Origin: Zingiber officinale
Lineage: Eukaryota; Streptophyta; Magnoliopsida; Zingiberales; Zingiberaceae
Direction: 5' to 3'
DNA: 64,000 nt
Assembly (NCBI RefSeq): GCF_018446385.1
Contig: NC_056002.1
Location: 29,002,636 to 29,066,635, forward strand
The notes under the pieces were generated by a model. It was not told where the DNA came from. It was given only the letters and a program-made list of their open reading frames with translations, and ran no database searches. This document shows, piece by piece, positions 1 through 11,256 of this stretch. The stretch's first letter is position 1. Each line of letters starts with the position of its first letter. The translations under genes and the position numbers were made by a program.

Positions 1-150
1 GGAGCATTGATGTAATTTTTCATATATTTTCTAGAATTTTATCTAAAAGGTGTATCTTGTTTTGTAGGGAAGCAATCTTGGTCGTTGATAGAGATTTGGA
101 GCATCTTGGATCATTTATCCAGATTGGAAGCATCTAGGTCGTTGATCATG

Positions 151-355
151 TGGTAAAAGGTGATTCGCTCGCCCCCAGCGCCCTCGCCAACCCGTTCCTA
201 GGCCAACACGGAGGAGGTAAATCACAGGTGGCTACTAGCCATTAGTGCAAATGACCAAGACATGGGGGAGGTTATGCTCGGTCACGCCGAGTTTCGACCC
301 CAAGACCTCATGTGGCAACACCCCATGTCTTAACCATCGCACCGCCCCGAGGGGA
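151..355 (-). mobile_element. tRNA-derived SINE (Au-like)
   Basis: This 205-bp insertion is flanked by a perfect 20-bp target duplication (131-150 and 356-375) and is missing from the 3' LTR copy near 15970. On the minus strand the 5' end is tRNA-like: a box A-like stretch around 329-341 (TGCGATGGTTAAG) and a box B-like stretch at 287-301 (GGGGTCGAAACTCGG). The 3' end on that strand is T-rich (CACCTTTTACC). Long duplication, small size and pol III boxes identify a SINE. Assignment to the Au-like family is from memory of its general look and is less certain. Confidence 0.85.
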
Positions 356-1072
356 CATCTAGGTCGTTGATCATGATCAAGTAATCCAAGGGTTCATCAA
401 AAAATGGAGCTCTAACTCAATGTGATTCCATGTCCAATTTCAAAAGCCCAACTCATACAAGAGCCCAATTTTACTTTCCCTTAATGGATTTGAATCTCAC
501 TCCTCTCATCAACGCAAAACCCAAAACCCAAATAAACCCTTCCATTCCCCTCACTTCTGTCATTCTTCTACCCCCAACGTCTAGGACGCACATACGCTGC
601 CAAGCCAACTTCACGCCCTCAACCTCACGGTCGGCAACTCATCTTCACCTCATCACTGCCGGCCGAACAACCACCTCATCCCCTTATCCTCTCCTCTCTA
701 TCTTCCCACTCATCTCCACCATTCACCATCTCCAACCATCTCCCTTTGGGTTAGAAGAGAGGAAGCTCTTCCTCCACTTCCTTTATTCGGTCCAGATCTA
801 GATAGAACAAGTTTTGATTTCTAATCAGATCTATATTCATCAATGCAGCTACCCCTATCGGCAGATCTGATCTTCTTTGCTCATCCAACAACAACTTCTT
901 CGTCACCAAGATTGGTCTATTTCTTTGATTGTTGATTGCTTCTTTGGTTTTTATGTTTTGAATGAGTTCCTGATGATTGATTGTAATCGAATTCAAGCTT
1001 CTAAGTTCTAGATTTCCTACATTAGGTTTAATTAGATGTTGCCTTTGACGTGTTCGATAAAATGGCCCAAAC

Positions 1073-2359
1073 TGTTGGATCGAAAGCGCTAGGGTGGGGT
1101 GAATAGCGCTCATGGCTATTTTGTTTGATTCATAAAACACTAATCGAGTAAAGCAGTAGAAATATAAAAGAACACAACGCAAACACAAGGTATTTACTGG
1201 TTCGGAGCATGTGGCGACTCCTACTTCAAGGCCTATGATCGTTGATCGCTTCTGGTGGCCAACAACTATAAGCTCGTTAATGTGTTTACAAGATGAAGTA
1301 CAATGATTAAAAGAAGCGACTAAATTATACCAACGACAGTAGGAAAAACTGAAGATTCGGAGCTCCGGGTCGTCGGTGTCAATTCGCAGCACTTCTAGGT
1401 CGTCTCGTTGGCAGCACATTGAGGAAAGGAAGCTTAGAACTTGATTCTTTGAGTTCTGCCTCGAGACCTTCTTTTATACTATGCTGAAGGCGCCTCCAAG
1501 CCTGTCCAAGGTGCCTCCAGACCGCCAAGTCGCACGCGTGGATCAACACAGAACTGGTCGCACCTTATCTGGTTTAAGGCGCCTTCAAGCCTCTTCAAGG
1601 CGCCTTCAAGCCTTGGTCCAAGGCGCCTTCAGTCCCAATGAAGGCGCCTCCAGCTCCTCTGGACAGCTGGCTTCGGCTTGCACCCGAGGCGCCTCCAAGC
1701 TCCATGGAGGCGCCTCGGACACTGTTCATCCGAGGCTTAACTTGTTCCTTTTATACCTACAAGATATGTTAGTCCCAAAACAATACGGTACCCTGCAAGA
1801 CAAAGTTAGAACTGATATAAACATGATAAATTAAGAGTTTGACAGTCATCGGATTGTCTGGGTCTGACTTTAGATTTCCGACCGGAAACCCTAGGTCGAC
1901 CCGACGCCTATTGTTCCCTCTACGGGGAATGCGTCCTCACCTACTCTCCTCAGGAGAGATTACCTGGTGCCAGTCCGGTCCTCCAGACCGACTGGACTTT
2001 CCACCTAGGGTTACCACCCCCTAGGACCTAGGGTTACCGCCCCCTAGGGTTTTTCTCCACCTAGGGTTACCACCCCTAGGACTTAAGGTTGCCGCCCCTT
2101 AGGGTTTTTCTCCACCTAGGGTTACCACCCCCTAGGACCTAAGGTTACCCCCCCCCCTTTAGGTTTTTTCCTTCACCTAGGGTTACCACCCCCTAGGGTT
2201 TTCACCTTGCCTAACCGCAGCTAGAACTTTTGCCTAAGTATCACTTAGGACTTTCCTACAAGCTCCATGAACATATTAGATAACAAATAATCTTAACTTT
2301 GAATCTCTTTGCCATTATCAAAACTAAAGTTCGATCATCGGATGCTTCCCACACCAACA
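1073..2359 (-). mobile_element. Solo-type copia LTR with GGCGCC palindrome cluster
   Basis: Ends are TGTTGG and CCAACA, with a 5-bp duplication CAAAC at 1068-1072 and 2360-2364. The empty site is intact in the 3' LTR near 16664-16668. Minus orientation is inferred from a G-run followed by TGAATAGC near 1094-1110; in the oriented elements of this window that motif lies at the U5 end. About eight GGCGCC or near-GGCGCC sites lie at 1489-1715. On the minus strand they are followed by a TATAAAAG box around 1471-1480. Repeated CCTAGGGTTACC-type units fill 2003-2205. No coding capacity is recognised. Confidence 0.85.
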
Positions 2360-2473
2360 CAAACACCCTTGATAGTTTTATTAATGCATTTTAGTTCCTT
2401 AATTTCTTGCAATGCTTTGGTTGGTTGAATGTTAGTAATAGTTGTCCTTTGATTGAATGCAATTAGGATAGAT

Positions 2474-3379
2474 TGTAGGTGCAACGGAGGCCGACAAGAG
2501 GGGGTGAATTGTCTGCAAATAAAGACTATACCCTCCTCGGATTTTCAACTCAAAAAGAGCAACAATAAAATAAAACAATTAAGCAGAAAGAAATAGAGAA
2601 GACCCGGAATTAACTTGGCTACAACCAAGACGGTTGTTAATCCAAGGCAATGAAAAGCGCAGTAAGAAAACTCCTTCTCTGAAGGCGGAGAAGCCTTTTA
2701 CACACTTAGAAAGCATAACAGTTGCTAGGAAATCTAATACTGAGTTGAATAAATATTTCCTAGATCCAGGGGCCTTTATATAGCTCCTGAAAGTTCTATC
2801 CCGAGGGTCCAAGGCGCCTCCAACAAGGTTTAAGGTGCCTCCAGCTCAGTCAGCGGATAAAATTTTATCCGCAGTGCAAACGGTCAAATCTGACCTGTTG
2901 AAGGCACCTTCATCAAGCTTGAAGGTGCCTTCATGTTGAGGGTGCCTTCATGCTTCATGAAGGCGCCTTCATGCTTCATGAAGGCGCCTTCAAGCTGGTT
3001 TTCCAGCTTGTGCTTCTTTTCCAGCTCCATTGCGTTGGCTTCCGATGCTCCGATTGTTTGGGTGATTTGGCCAACCGAAATAGGGCTCACCCGAACCCAA
3101 TTTCCGGCCTTCTCCTCGAGCAGGCTTCCGTCCGGCTTCTCATGCCTCTAACGTCGCGCACATTCTTCTCATCCACCGGAGTACTCTTCCGCAGCTCTCT
3201 CGTCCTTCGGACGCACCGAGCCCGTCGGATCCCTTCCCGTGTCGTCCTTCTCGCTAGCTGCATCTTCCGCTCGACTTCCTGCGCTCCTAAGCTCCTGCAC
3301 ACTTAGACACAGGGATCAAACACAAAGCAAGACCTAACCAACTTGGTTAATCACATCAAAACACCCACGGGGACCAACA
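2474..3379 (-). repeat. 3' LTR of E1
   Basis: It matches 5486-6351 except mainly in the palindrome array at 2896-2996. There it carries about two extra units of roughly 21 bp, each containing GGCGCC flanked by CATGAAGG/CCTTCATG, compared with the 5' LTR. Confidence 0.88.
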
Positions 3380-3884
3380 ATCTCACCCTTTTTGATGTGC
3401 ATCAACCCAAGTTCAAGTTAGGGTAAAAATAGACAGAAAAGTAATTTTTAAAAGAAAATTACTAAACTAACATGTTAAGCATCAGTTTGTAATAAATAAA
3501 ATTGCAACTACTAAATTAAGAGTTAACCAGATTTTTTTAAATTTTTTTAATTTTAAAAAATTCTCTCCCCCTAAACTTGTACTTCTCTCTCCCCCTTTGA
3601 TCACAGCAAAAATGGGGGTAAAAATAATATTTAGCAAATTCTTAAGTCAGAAAAAATTTCTGAGTAAAATGAATTTTCCAAAAAAAAAGTAATTTCTAAG
3701 TAATCTGTAGAATTTTTAAAAAATTCTAAGTGAACTGACTTTTTGAAAAAAAAATTCTAAGCAAAAATGAATTTTTAAAATTTTCCAAGAAAATGTTTAA
3801 AACCAACTTTCAAAACATTATTTATTCTAATTTGAATGCTTTTACCAGAAAGTTAATTAAACATTTTATTTCAATATTTCGGCT

Positions 3885-3960
3885 TTCAGGTCGTGGTGAT
3901 GCACTAGGCCTTCTTGGTTATTGGAGCAACAACCACTTCCTTAGACAAAACTTCATAAAG
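3885..3960 (-). other. Conserved potentially structured post-gag segment (E1 copy)
   Basis: On the minus strand this segment runs from the AGTTTTGTCTAAGG side through a GGTTGTT/AATAACC hairpin to the GCCTAGTGC side. The same segment follows gag in E2 and E3 and lies inside two copia LTRs. Its function is unknown. Confidence 0.6.
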
Positions 3961-4007
3961 AAATTCATTGTTTAATTTACTCGCTGTAAGCTCTAACTTC
4001 AATAACT

Positions 4008-5432
4008 CTAATTTATCAAAGACTTTGGAATCCAGTATAGATTCCTTCCTACTGGGTTAATTAAAAATCTAGGGGGTACATAAGTTTTAGGAATTTTCCT
4101 AAGTTGACCTTGATGTTTTTTAATATACCAGTTTAATTTACCAAAAATTTTTAATTTAGATTTTTGAAAAACACTTGAACATGCAGCAGATTCCAATTTT
4201 TCAATTTCATTTTTCAATTTTTTATTCTCTAATTTCAAATGTTCATTTTCTTTTTCTAATTGATCTAACTCTTTAGAAAGAGACTTGATAAATAGAAATG
4301 AATGAGTAGGGGTTAGATTATGCACCTTACTTACCTGACTTGGTGATGCTCCCCCTTTACTGCAGCTTTCTTCTTTTGATGTTCCTCCCCCTTCATCTAT
4401 GCTCATCTCGGAGCTTGAGTTATCTTCGGGAAGATGGTTAGTCATCATCGCTAACCCGGAGAAGACTTCGACGTCTGATTTGGAAGAAGACGAATCTGAC
4501 CAAGTGGCCTTCAGGTTCTTGTGCTTGGATGATTCTGGTTTCTTGTACTTTGTATTTTCCTTCTCTTTCCCCTTTTTCTTCAAGTCCGGGCAATCATCTT
4601 TGATGTGCCCTTCTTCGTTGCAGTTGTAGCAACGAACCATCCTTTTTCTTTGTTGATGCCTCTTTGTCTGCGATCTAAATTTATTAGATTTAAAAAATTT
4701 ATTGAAGCGTCTTACCAGTAGTGTCGCTTCGGATTCGTCGACCGAGGCTTCGGAGTCAGAATCATTTATTCTTGCCTTTAAGGCAATGTTCTGACTAGTC
4801 TTCTCTACTCCATTGGGCTCTACAACTCGAGATTCGTGAAGTTCAAAAGTAAAAAATAATTGTTCTAGAGTACTTACCTCGAAGTCCTTAGAGATGTAGT
4901 ACACATCTACTAAGGAGGCCCACTTTGGAGTTCTGGGGAAGGCATTGAGTGCGTACCAGATCGAGTCTCGGTTCTTTACTTCTTCTCCAAGGTTGCTTAA
5001 TTGTGTGATCAGCTCTTTAATCCTCGCTTGGAGTTGCGCTACCTTCTCACCTTGGTTCATCCGGAGGTTCATCAACTGGGTCCGGAGGATGTCGCGCCTC
5101 ACTAGCTTCGCTTTGGAGGTACCTTAGTGAAGCTCCAGGAATTTTTCCCAGAGATCTTTCGCAGAGTCGTAGCTTTCGATCTGATTTACCTCCTGAGGTG
5201 GCAGAACGCTGAGCAGGTGGAACTCAACCTTTCCGTTGGCAACAAAATCAGCTTGCTCCTTCTTGCTCCACGTGTTTTCTTCTTTATCTTTCAGCGCTGC
5301 ATATCCATATTTCATTATTAAAAGTATATCAAATTCAGTTTTAAAAAATACCTCCATTTTTCGCTTCCATGTAGCGAAATCTCCGTCGAACTTTGGAGGA
5401 TGAATATTCGCTCCGACCATCGTCTTGATCAT
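4008..5432 (-). pseudogene. gag: Copia-type Gag, one in-frame stop
   Basis: This reading frame of about 475 codons encodes a copia Gag, which would form the particle and bind element RNA in the cytoplasm. It starts just inside the primer site with MIKTMVGANIHPPKFDG. The N-terminal gag-polypeptide (UBN2-like) region includes WKRKMEVFF, LLSVLPPQEV and DLWEKFLELH. A single GAA-to-TAA type change at about 5124-5126 divides it into 102 and 364 residues; downstream translation stays in frame. The second part has a CCHC zinc knuckle (CYNCNEEGHIKDDC, near 4590-4635), an acidic Ser/Asp/Glu-rich stretch, a coiled coil (about 4190-4290) and the family C-terminus NPVGRNLYWIPK. Protease, integrase and RT do not follow. 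It is the least damaged gag in the window. Confidence 0.9.
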
Positions 5433-5469
5433 TGTGCTTCAGTCGGCGGTTAGTCCTTCTGAGGCGGTC

Positions 5470-5485
5470 TGGCTCTGATACCAAT
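5470..5485 (-). other. Primer-binding site of E1 (initiator-Met type)
   Basis: The minus strand reads ATTGGTATCAGAGCC immediately inside the 5' LTR. This is the usual copia site complementary to the 3' end of initiator methionine tRNA. It fixes the element's orientation. Confidence 0.9.
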
Positions 5486-6351
5486 TGTAGGTGCAGCGAA
5501 GGCCGGCAAGAGGGGGGTGAATTGCCTGCAAATAAAGATTATACCCTCCTCAGATTTTCAACTCAAAAAGAGCAACAATAAAATAAAACAATTAAGCAGA
5601 AAGAAATAGAGAAGACCCTTAATTAACTTGGTTACAACTAAGATGGCTGTTAATCCAAGGCAATGAAAAGCGCAGTAAGAAAACTCCTTCTCTGAAGGCG
5701 GAGAAGCCTTTTACACACTTAGAAAGCTCAACAGTTGCTAGGAAATCTAATACTGAGTTTAATGAATATTTCTTAGGTCCAGGGGCCTTTATATAGCTCC
5801 TGGAAGTTCTATCCCGAGGGTCCAAGGTGCCTCCACCAAGGTTTAAGGCGCCTCCAGCTCGGTCAGCGGATAAAATTTTATCCGCAGTGCAAACAGTCAA
5901 ATCTGACCTATTGAAGGCGCCTTTATCAAGCTTGAAGTCGCCTTCATGTTGAGGGCGCCTTCATGCTGGTTTTCCAGCTTGTGCTTCTTTTCCAGCTCCA
6001 TTGTGTTGGCTTCCAATGCTCCGATTGTTTGGGTGATTTGGCCAACCGAAATAGGGCTCACCCAAACCCAATTTCCGGCCTTCTCCTCGAGCAGGCTTCC
6101 GTCCAACTTCTCATCCCTCGAACATTGTGCACGTTCTTCTCGTCCACCGGAGTACTCTTCCGCAGCTCTCTCATCCTTCGGACGCACCGAGCCCGTTGGC
6201 TCCCTTCCCGTGCCGTCCTTCTCGCTAACTACGTCTTCTGTTCGACTTCCTGTGCTCCTAAGCTCCTGCACACTCAGACACAGGGATCAAACACATAGCA
6301 GGACCTAACCAATTTGGTTGATCACATCAAAAACACTCACGAGGACCAACA
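5486..6351 (-). repeat. 5' LTR of E1 with TATA box
   Basis: An 866-bp LTR. On the minus strand GGCGCC-type palindromes (about 5825-5970) precede a CTATATAAA box at 5788-5796, which predicts transcription toward gag. The array is shorter than in the 3' LTR of the same element. Confidence 0.87.
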
Positions 6352-6666
6352 TAGATTAGCTTAGATTTCATGACATGCTATAGGTTTTGTTCAATGCTTT
6401 AGGGTTTGTTAAATGCTTTACTTTATTTTACTTTATGTTGCCTTTTATTTTCTACAATTGTAGTTAGGTTAGACTTAGTTTTTATTACTTACATTGTCCT
6501 TCATTTACTAGATTTGGTTTCATTTCATGCTTTGCTATTTCATTCCTTAGTTTAATTCTGTTGATGGTGAAATCATAGTATAGAGTGATAATACGTTGTA
6601 AGATCACTATTAATAGGTAGATAGAATATCTTTTATTCATTAGGATTAGATTTCATAGTTGCATTG

Positions 6667-8255
6667 TGTTGGGACACTTCGGAGCTGGGGGGGGGGGGGG
6701 GGGGGGGGGAATAGCTCATCCTGCTTTGTTTGCTTGCTTCGTGATGATGATATGCAGCGGATAGAACTCGAAGCAAGCTCCCAATGCTAACAGAAAGGAT
6801 TTACTTGGTATCCACCTCAAGAAGAGGTGACTAATCCAAGGATCTACACTCAAGCACACACTCCACTAAGTAAATAACTCCTTTTCCGAACAACTGGAGG
6901 TGGAGAAACCTCTTACAACTCTCACACAAAATTACAACTCAAAACAAGAAGTAAATGTACACAAGTATAATAAAAATCTCTTCTTGCTTGACCTTGTTGC
7001 TTGTGATTGCCTCTTGTAAGCTTCGGAAATGCAGCAGTACCTCCGCCCTGAGCTTGCAAGAACTGGCGGAGAAGATGAGCAGAGCAATATCTAGAACAGT
7101 GCATGCGAACCCTTTTTATCGGGCTCACAACGACTATATTTTTAAGCTTAATTGACTAGCCTAATCGATTAAGCCTTCCTAATCGATTAGCCTAATCTAT
7201 TAGGAAGCTTTCTGTTCATGCGAGAACAAGCTGTAAGTGATTAAGCCTTCCTGCTTAATCGCTTACCGAATCTTCTTTGCCTTTTGAGAAGACAAGCTTA
7301 AGCGATCATCCTGATCGCTTAAGCTTCAAACAAAACCATTCTGTTCGAAGTAAAAAAGCACCATAAGCGATTACCCTAATCGTTTACCATGTCTTAATCG
7401 ATTAGACAACCTTTCTCGTGATTCCAAGCTTAAGTGATTACCTTAGTCGCTTAAGCTATGGTAATCGACTACCGTAGTCGATCACCAAACCCTAACTTTC
7501 CAACTGAAGTCTAGGGTTCTTTTACCCAATATACGGTCAACCGTGACCTATTGGGACTCCTCCTTGCCTGACATCTGGTCGACCTTGATCTGCTAGGACT
7601 TCTTTTCCAAGTGTCCGGTCAATCCTTTGACTCACTTGGACTTTTTTCCTCATGCCAAGTGTTCAGTCCTCCATGACTCACTTGGACTTCTCGTCTAATG
7701 CTAAGTGTCCGGTCAACTTTGACCCACTTGGACCTCCACATGCCTGGTTTCACTCACCAGGATTTTCCTTTTGCCTAGCTTCACTCAATAGGACTTTCCA
7801 TATGTCTGGCTTCACTCACCAGGACTTTCACCTGGCTTTACTCACTAGGATTTTCCTACTACCTAGCTTCACTCACTAGGGCTTTCACCTGGCTTCACTC
7901 ACCAAGATTTTCCTTCCGCCTAACTTCACTCACTAGGACTTTCAACTGTCTGACTTTATTCACCAGGACTTTCACTTGGCTTCACTCATCAGGATTTTTC
8001 CAACTGCCTAACCTCCAGTTAGGACTTTCCTAGTCAAGTATCTGGTCAACCTTGACCTACTTGACTCTTCTTCACATCTAACTAGTCAAACTTTGACCAG
8101 AGGAGAATTGCTTTAATAATCTCCCAAATCAGACGATTGCACCTATAATCTCCACATATTGTCAAACATCGAAACACAAATATCAAGACTGAAGCTTGAG
8201 TCAACTCAAGCTTAGTCAATCTGGTCAACCTGACCCAGGGGATATTGCACCAGCA
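6667..8255 (-). mobile_element. Solo-type copia LTR with ATCGAT/AGCGAT palindrome array and 23-G run
   Basis: Ends are TGTTGGG and CCAGCA with duplication CATTG (6662-6666, 8256-8260). The empty site is in the 3' LTR near 17081. A run of 23 G lies at 6687-6709, followed by GAATAGC, the U5-side signature of this LTR group, so orientation is minus. At 7145-7490 there are many palindromes built on TAATCGATTA and TTAAGCGATTA. On the minus strand they are followed by a weak TATA-like GATAAAAAG near 7112-7121. At 7730-8030 there is an irregular array of units resembling CTTCACTCACCAGGACTTTC. No coding sequence is recognised. Confidence 0.82.
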
Positions 8256-8467
8256 CATTGCTCTTCATTTCGTAGGCTCAAAATCCAAAACCCAAATCCC
8301 AATTTCATATTCAAATCTAAAAACATAAATAACATACAATCCTATGGTTATCATTCCATCATTACATTCGTTGGGAGACGACTCGAGTTGACTCTATACT
8401 ATACTAACATAGATAGATTCGATACTTAATTCTTTTGATATCGTATCACGACAATACAATCATATCA

Positions 8468-8489
8468 AAAATTGGTGTCATTTCCAGGG
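8468..8489 (+). other. Degenerate gypsy primer-binding site
   Basis: The bases after the 5' LTR read AAAATTGGTGTCATTTCCAG. This is the plant Athila/Tat-type site TGGCGCCGTTGCCGG with changes mostly of C-to-T or G-to-A type, as expected from decay of methylated DNA. The original sequence is inferred from the family. Confidence 0.65.
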
Positions 8490-8609
8490 AGTGTTAGCGG
8501 TGTTTGGTGATCTTAGGATTGTTTTTCTATTTTTTGAAGAAATTTTTTGTTTGTTACCTTGATTCTTTTATGCTTTATATATGCATGTATTTTGTCATGA
8601 TTACTTCCT

Positions 8610-9750
8610 GTGTCTAGTGATTTCATTACCATTGTTTTAGGTAAGATAGGGAAATTCTTTGAGTTCAATATGGATTTTTATTTCCAGCAATTTGGAGGCT
8701 TCAATGAATATCACAATTCAAATATTGGGCGAGTGAGGCATATATGTACTAATTGTGGCAGTCCTTCTCATCCAATTGTTATATGCCATCTCATCCAAAA
8801 GACTGCCAGATTTCCTATAGAATCCTAGTATTCCCAACATCAATATCAAGATGTGTATAATCCAGCTCCTAACACCTAGAGTCATGACCAGGGTAATTAT
8901 TTGACGTAATACATTCAACCCCAGATTCCAGAGCAGCATGGATACTTTTAATCCCAATAGTATCAACCTCAACAAATTCCTAAGCAGTATGTGGATACAC
9001 AACAATAGACTATAGAGCATCCTCGGTGTTACAATTCAGACTGGATGGACCATCAAAATTTCATGCATGGGAATGAGCAACAACAATTGAATCAATCTTT
9101 TTCAGCATATCAGAGGCCATTGGGATTCCAGGATGACTCAATGCTTACATGGTCACAAACATTTCAGCAGGTCAAATCCATGTTCTCAGATACATTCAAG
9201 GGCTCTAATGAAGAAATCTTTGTGCAAGGATGTGAAGAGATCATGCAAGTTACCATGCAGTTGCAACAACAAGTCACTCTTGATGCAGCAAGGATACAAA
9301 ATTTTCATATCCAATTAGACCAGATGACATCATCCATTAGCCAGATGCTAGCACAAGGCACTTGTCAGTCTCCCTCAGAGGATATTTCTGATGGTATTGA
9401 CATGCCTAAGGAGATGGATTATAGAATCAATGGTATTCTTATATCTAATTCAGCTATTCTACAGGACTCCTCTATTTCTCTATGTTGTGATGATGATGTT
9501 GTAGTTGATGACTATTGATGATGCATGTAAAATATTGGATGAAAATATTGATGTTGGGAATATTGTTGGTGAAGATATTGTTATGTCAAATATAGAGGAT
9601 AATACTTGTATGCTGCCAGCTACTCATGCTCATGATATTATTGTAGATGATGTTGAAGCAGAGACTATCCACAGAATTATGTTCTCCAGCTGTGCATCCA
9701 GAAGTATCAGAGTTAAAGTAGCAATCATTAGAGTGGGAAGTGATGGATAG
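8610..9750 (+). pseudogene. Athila/Tat-like gag remnant of the nested host element
   Basis: The 8610-8828 and 9045-9518 segments are in the same frame and are separated by stops that mostly look like Gln codons changed to TAG or TAA. The first carries a Cys/His motif (CTNCGSPSHPIVICH). Between the two is text resembling the Tyr-Asn-Pro...His-Asn-Phe region of Athila-type Gag. The second is Gln-rich and helical (QQLNQSFSAYQRPLGF onward) and ends in a run of Asp. A further acidic frame (9505-9750) overlaps its end. No protease motif follows. It probably derives from a Gag-like protein; confidence in the exact family is moderate. Confidence 0.55.
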
Positions 9751-9850
9751 CTGGAGGCCCCCAAACTTGACACTTCCATTACTGTCGAAGTCTCCATTGA
9801 TGCTGAACAAGGCCCCATTATCTCTTGTAATAATCAAGCTTCTGAAGTAG

Positions 9851-11251
9851 ATGCTCCAGCTGAGTCTCCTTTGCCCACCAGAGAGACTTTTCCAGGAGGC
9901 GATGATGTTAGAGGGAGTAACCCAGGACTATTCTAATTATATGAAGAAGGCTCTCACCTCACCTTGGTCCATTCCACCTCCAGCGTGGATTTTATTATTG
10001 AACCATCTTCAATCGCCGAGATGGATTGTTCATCAAGTTGCTCCCTTTCCTGCGTGGATATTACTTCTGAATCACCTTTAGCCACCAGGACTCAAGGGAG
10101 TTTTCATGTTCCCTTCCCTTTTTCTTTTCTTTTTCTTTGTATATATGTTCTTTACTTTAGTTGTAGTGGTTATTTTGGTTAGCTTGTTTAGTTGTCTTGT
10201 TCTGCTTGTCGAGTGATTTTCGAGTTTTAGTTTTGTCAATTTTGAATAAATTCTCTATGCATATCTTTATATCATCTTGAAAATTGTAAAATCTAGTTAA
10301 GTTTGATCGTCAAACTTTGGAATCGCTTGGCATGATTGACTTCATTGATTGCATCTGGTTGCTAGTGTGGTGATGGATTTTATTTTGATAAATTGAGCTT
10401 GATCATTTTATACCTAGTGAGGACTTTATCCATTCTTATTTGTCTTTCTCTTTGTGTGGTTTGCACTCTTGATGATCGATACTCTAGAACTTGCTTTGCT
10501 CCTTTTTGAGACCACATTTAGCATAAGTGGCATGATTATGATGAAGGCTATCTTGTTTGCTCTTTTGTATACTCTTCTTGATACATGCTTAGTTGAACAA
10601 TTTTTTATTCCTTATTGAGTTGCTTGTTTATTTCCTCCTATTCTATGTGATGCATGATTTGTTTATAACATCCTTTTCATCCTTTGGTTGTTTCCATCTC
10701 TTTTCACCCTTATCTTATGTGACTTGTCTTGCTATTCTTTTGGTATTGAAACATTGGGTTGTTATCTTGTTGAGTTTATTGGCCGAGACGGTCAAATTTT
10801 AAGTGTGGGGGAGGAGATGCATACTTTTTGAAGAGAAAGGCTAGATTCGAAATGTAGCATGAGTGAGCCATGCTTGATCACCATGGTTGAGCCATGCTTT
10901 ATCTTTTTGAGCCATATTTATTTTTGAGAGATGTTTTGTATTGTTGAGAGACTTGTATTGTTTGAGAGATATTTTGTATTTTTGAGAGACTTGTATTGAT
11001 AGCATGTTATGTTAAAAAAAAAGTTAAAAAAAAGTTGAAAAAAGAAGAAGAAGAACAAGAAGAATAAAAATATTGAGGCACCTATAAAAAAAAGAGAAAA
11101 AGAAAAGAAAAATGAAAAAAAATTGACATGTCGTGCACTTTTTATTAATTTGAGTGTGATAAGTGGTGGTAGACTTTGATGTACATTTATTGGAGTACTA
11201 CTTTGTGCTTAGAGTGTATATGGCTAAGCATGAAAGAGAAGGGAAATAGTG
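9851..11251 (+). other. Non-coding internal part of the gypsy element, with second polypurine-like tract
   Basis: Short frames at 9851-10182 have no recognisable domain. The rest is T-rich with no credible ORF. AAGTGTGGGGGAGGAG at 10800-10815 looks like the polypurine tract that ends Athila-type elements, yet it lies far from the 3' LTR. At 10900-11110 there are repeats of TTGAGAGA(C/T)(A/T)TTGTATTG and an A-rich AAGAAG stretch. Confidence 0.5.
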
Positions 11252-11256
11252 ATTTG

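Larger units (their letters stand above)
2474..6351 (-). mobile_element. Gag-only Ty1/copia element E1, complete
   Basis: A 3878-bp element with TG...CA ends and 5-bp duplication TAGAT (2469-2473, 6352-6356). The empty site is visible near 16772 in the 3' LTR. On the minus strand the order is 5' LTR (5486-6351), primer site (about 5470-5484, TTGGTATCAGAGCC), gag (5432-4008), about 600 bp of AT-rich non-coding DNA, polypurine tract (about 3380-3393) and 3' LTR (2474-3379). There is no room for pol. It belongs with E2 and E3: same gag, primer site, promoter and structured post-gag segment. Confidence 0.92.
1..8467 (+). repeat. 5' LTR of the Athila/Tat-like element, split by four insertions
   Basis: LTR sequence proper is at 1-150, 356-1072, 2360-2473, 6352-6666 and 8256-8467 (the short duplications counted once each). 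These blocks are collinear with 15828-17293. The final bases read ATATCA just before the primer site. The interruptions are a SINE, two LTR-type insertions and one complete gag-only copia element. Many differences from the 3' copy are single transitions. Confidence 0.85.

Noticed and set aside
751..1419. Minus-strand 222-codon frame
   Set aside because: It crosses the boundary between the host LTR and the inserted LTR at 1073, so it is a chimera of two repeats; the 3' LTR copy at 16347-16670 shows only the left part.
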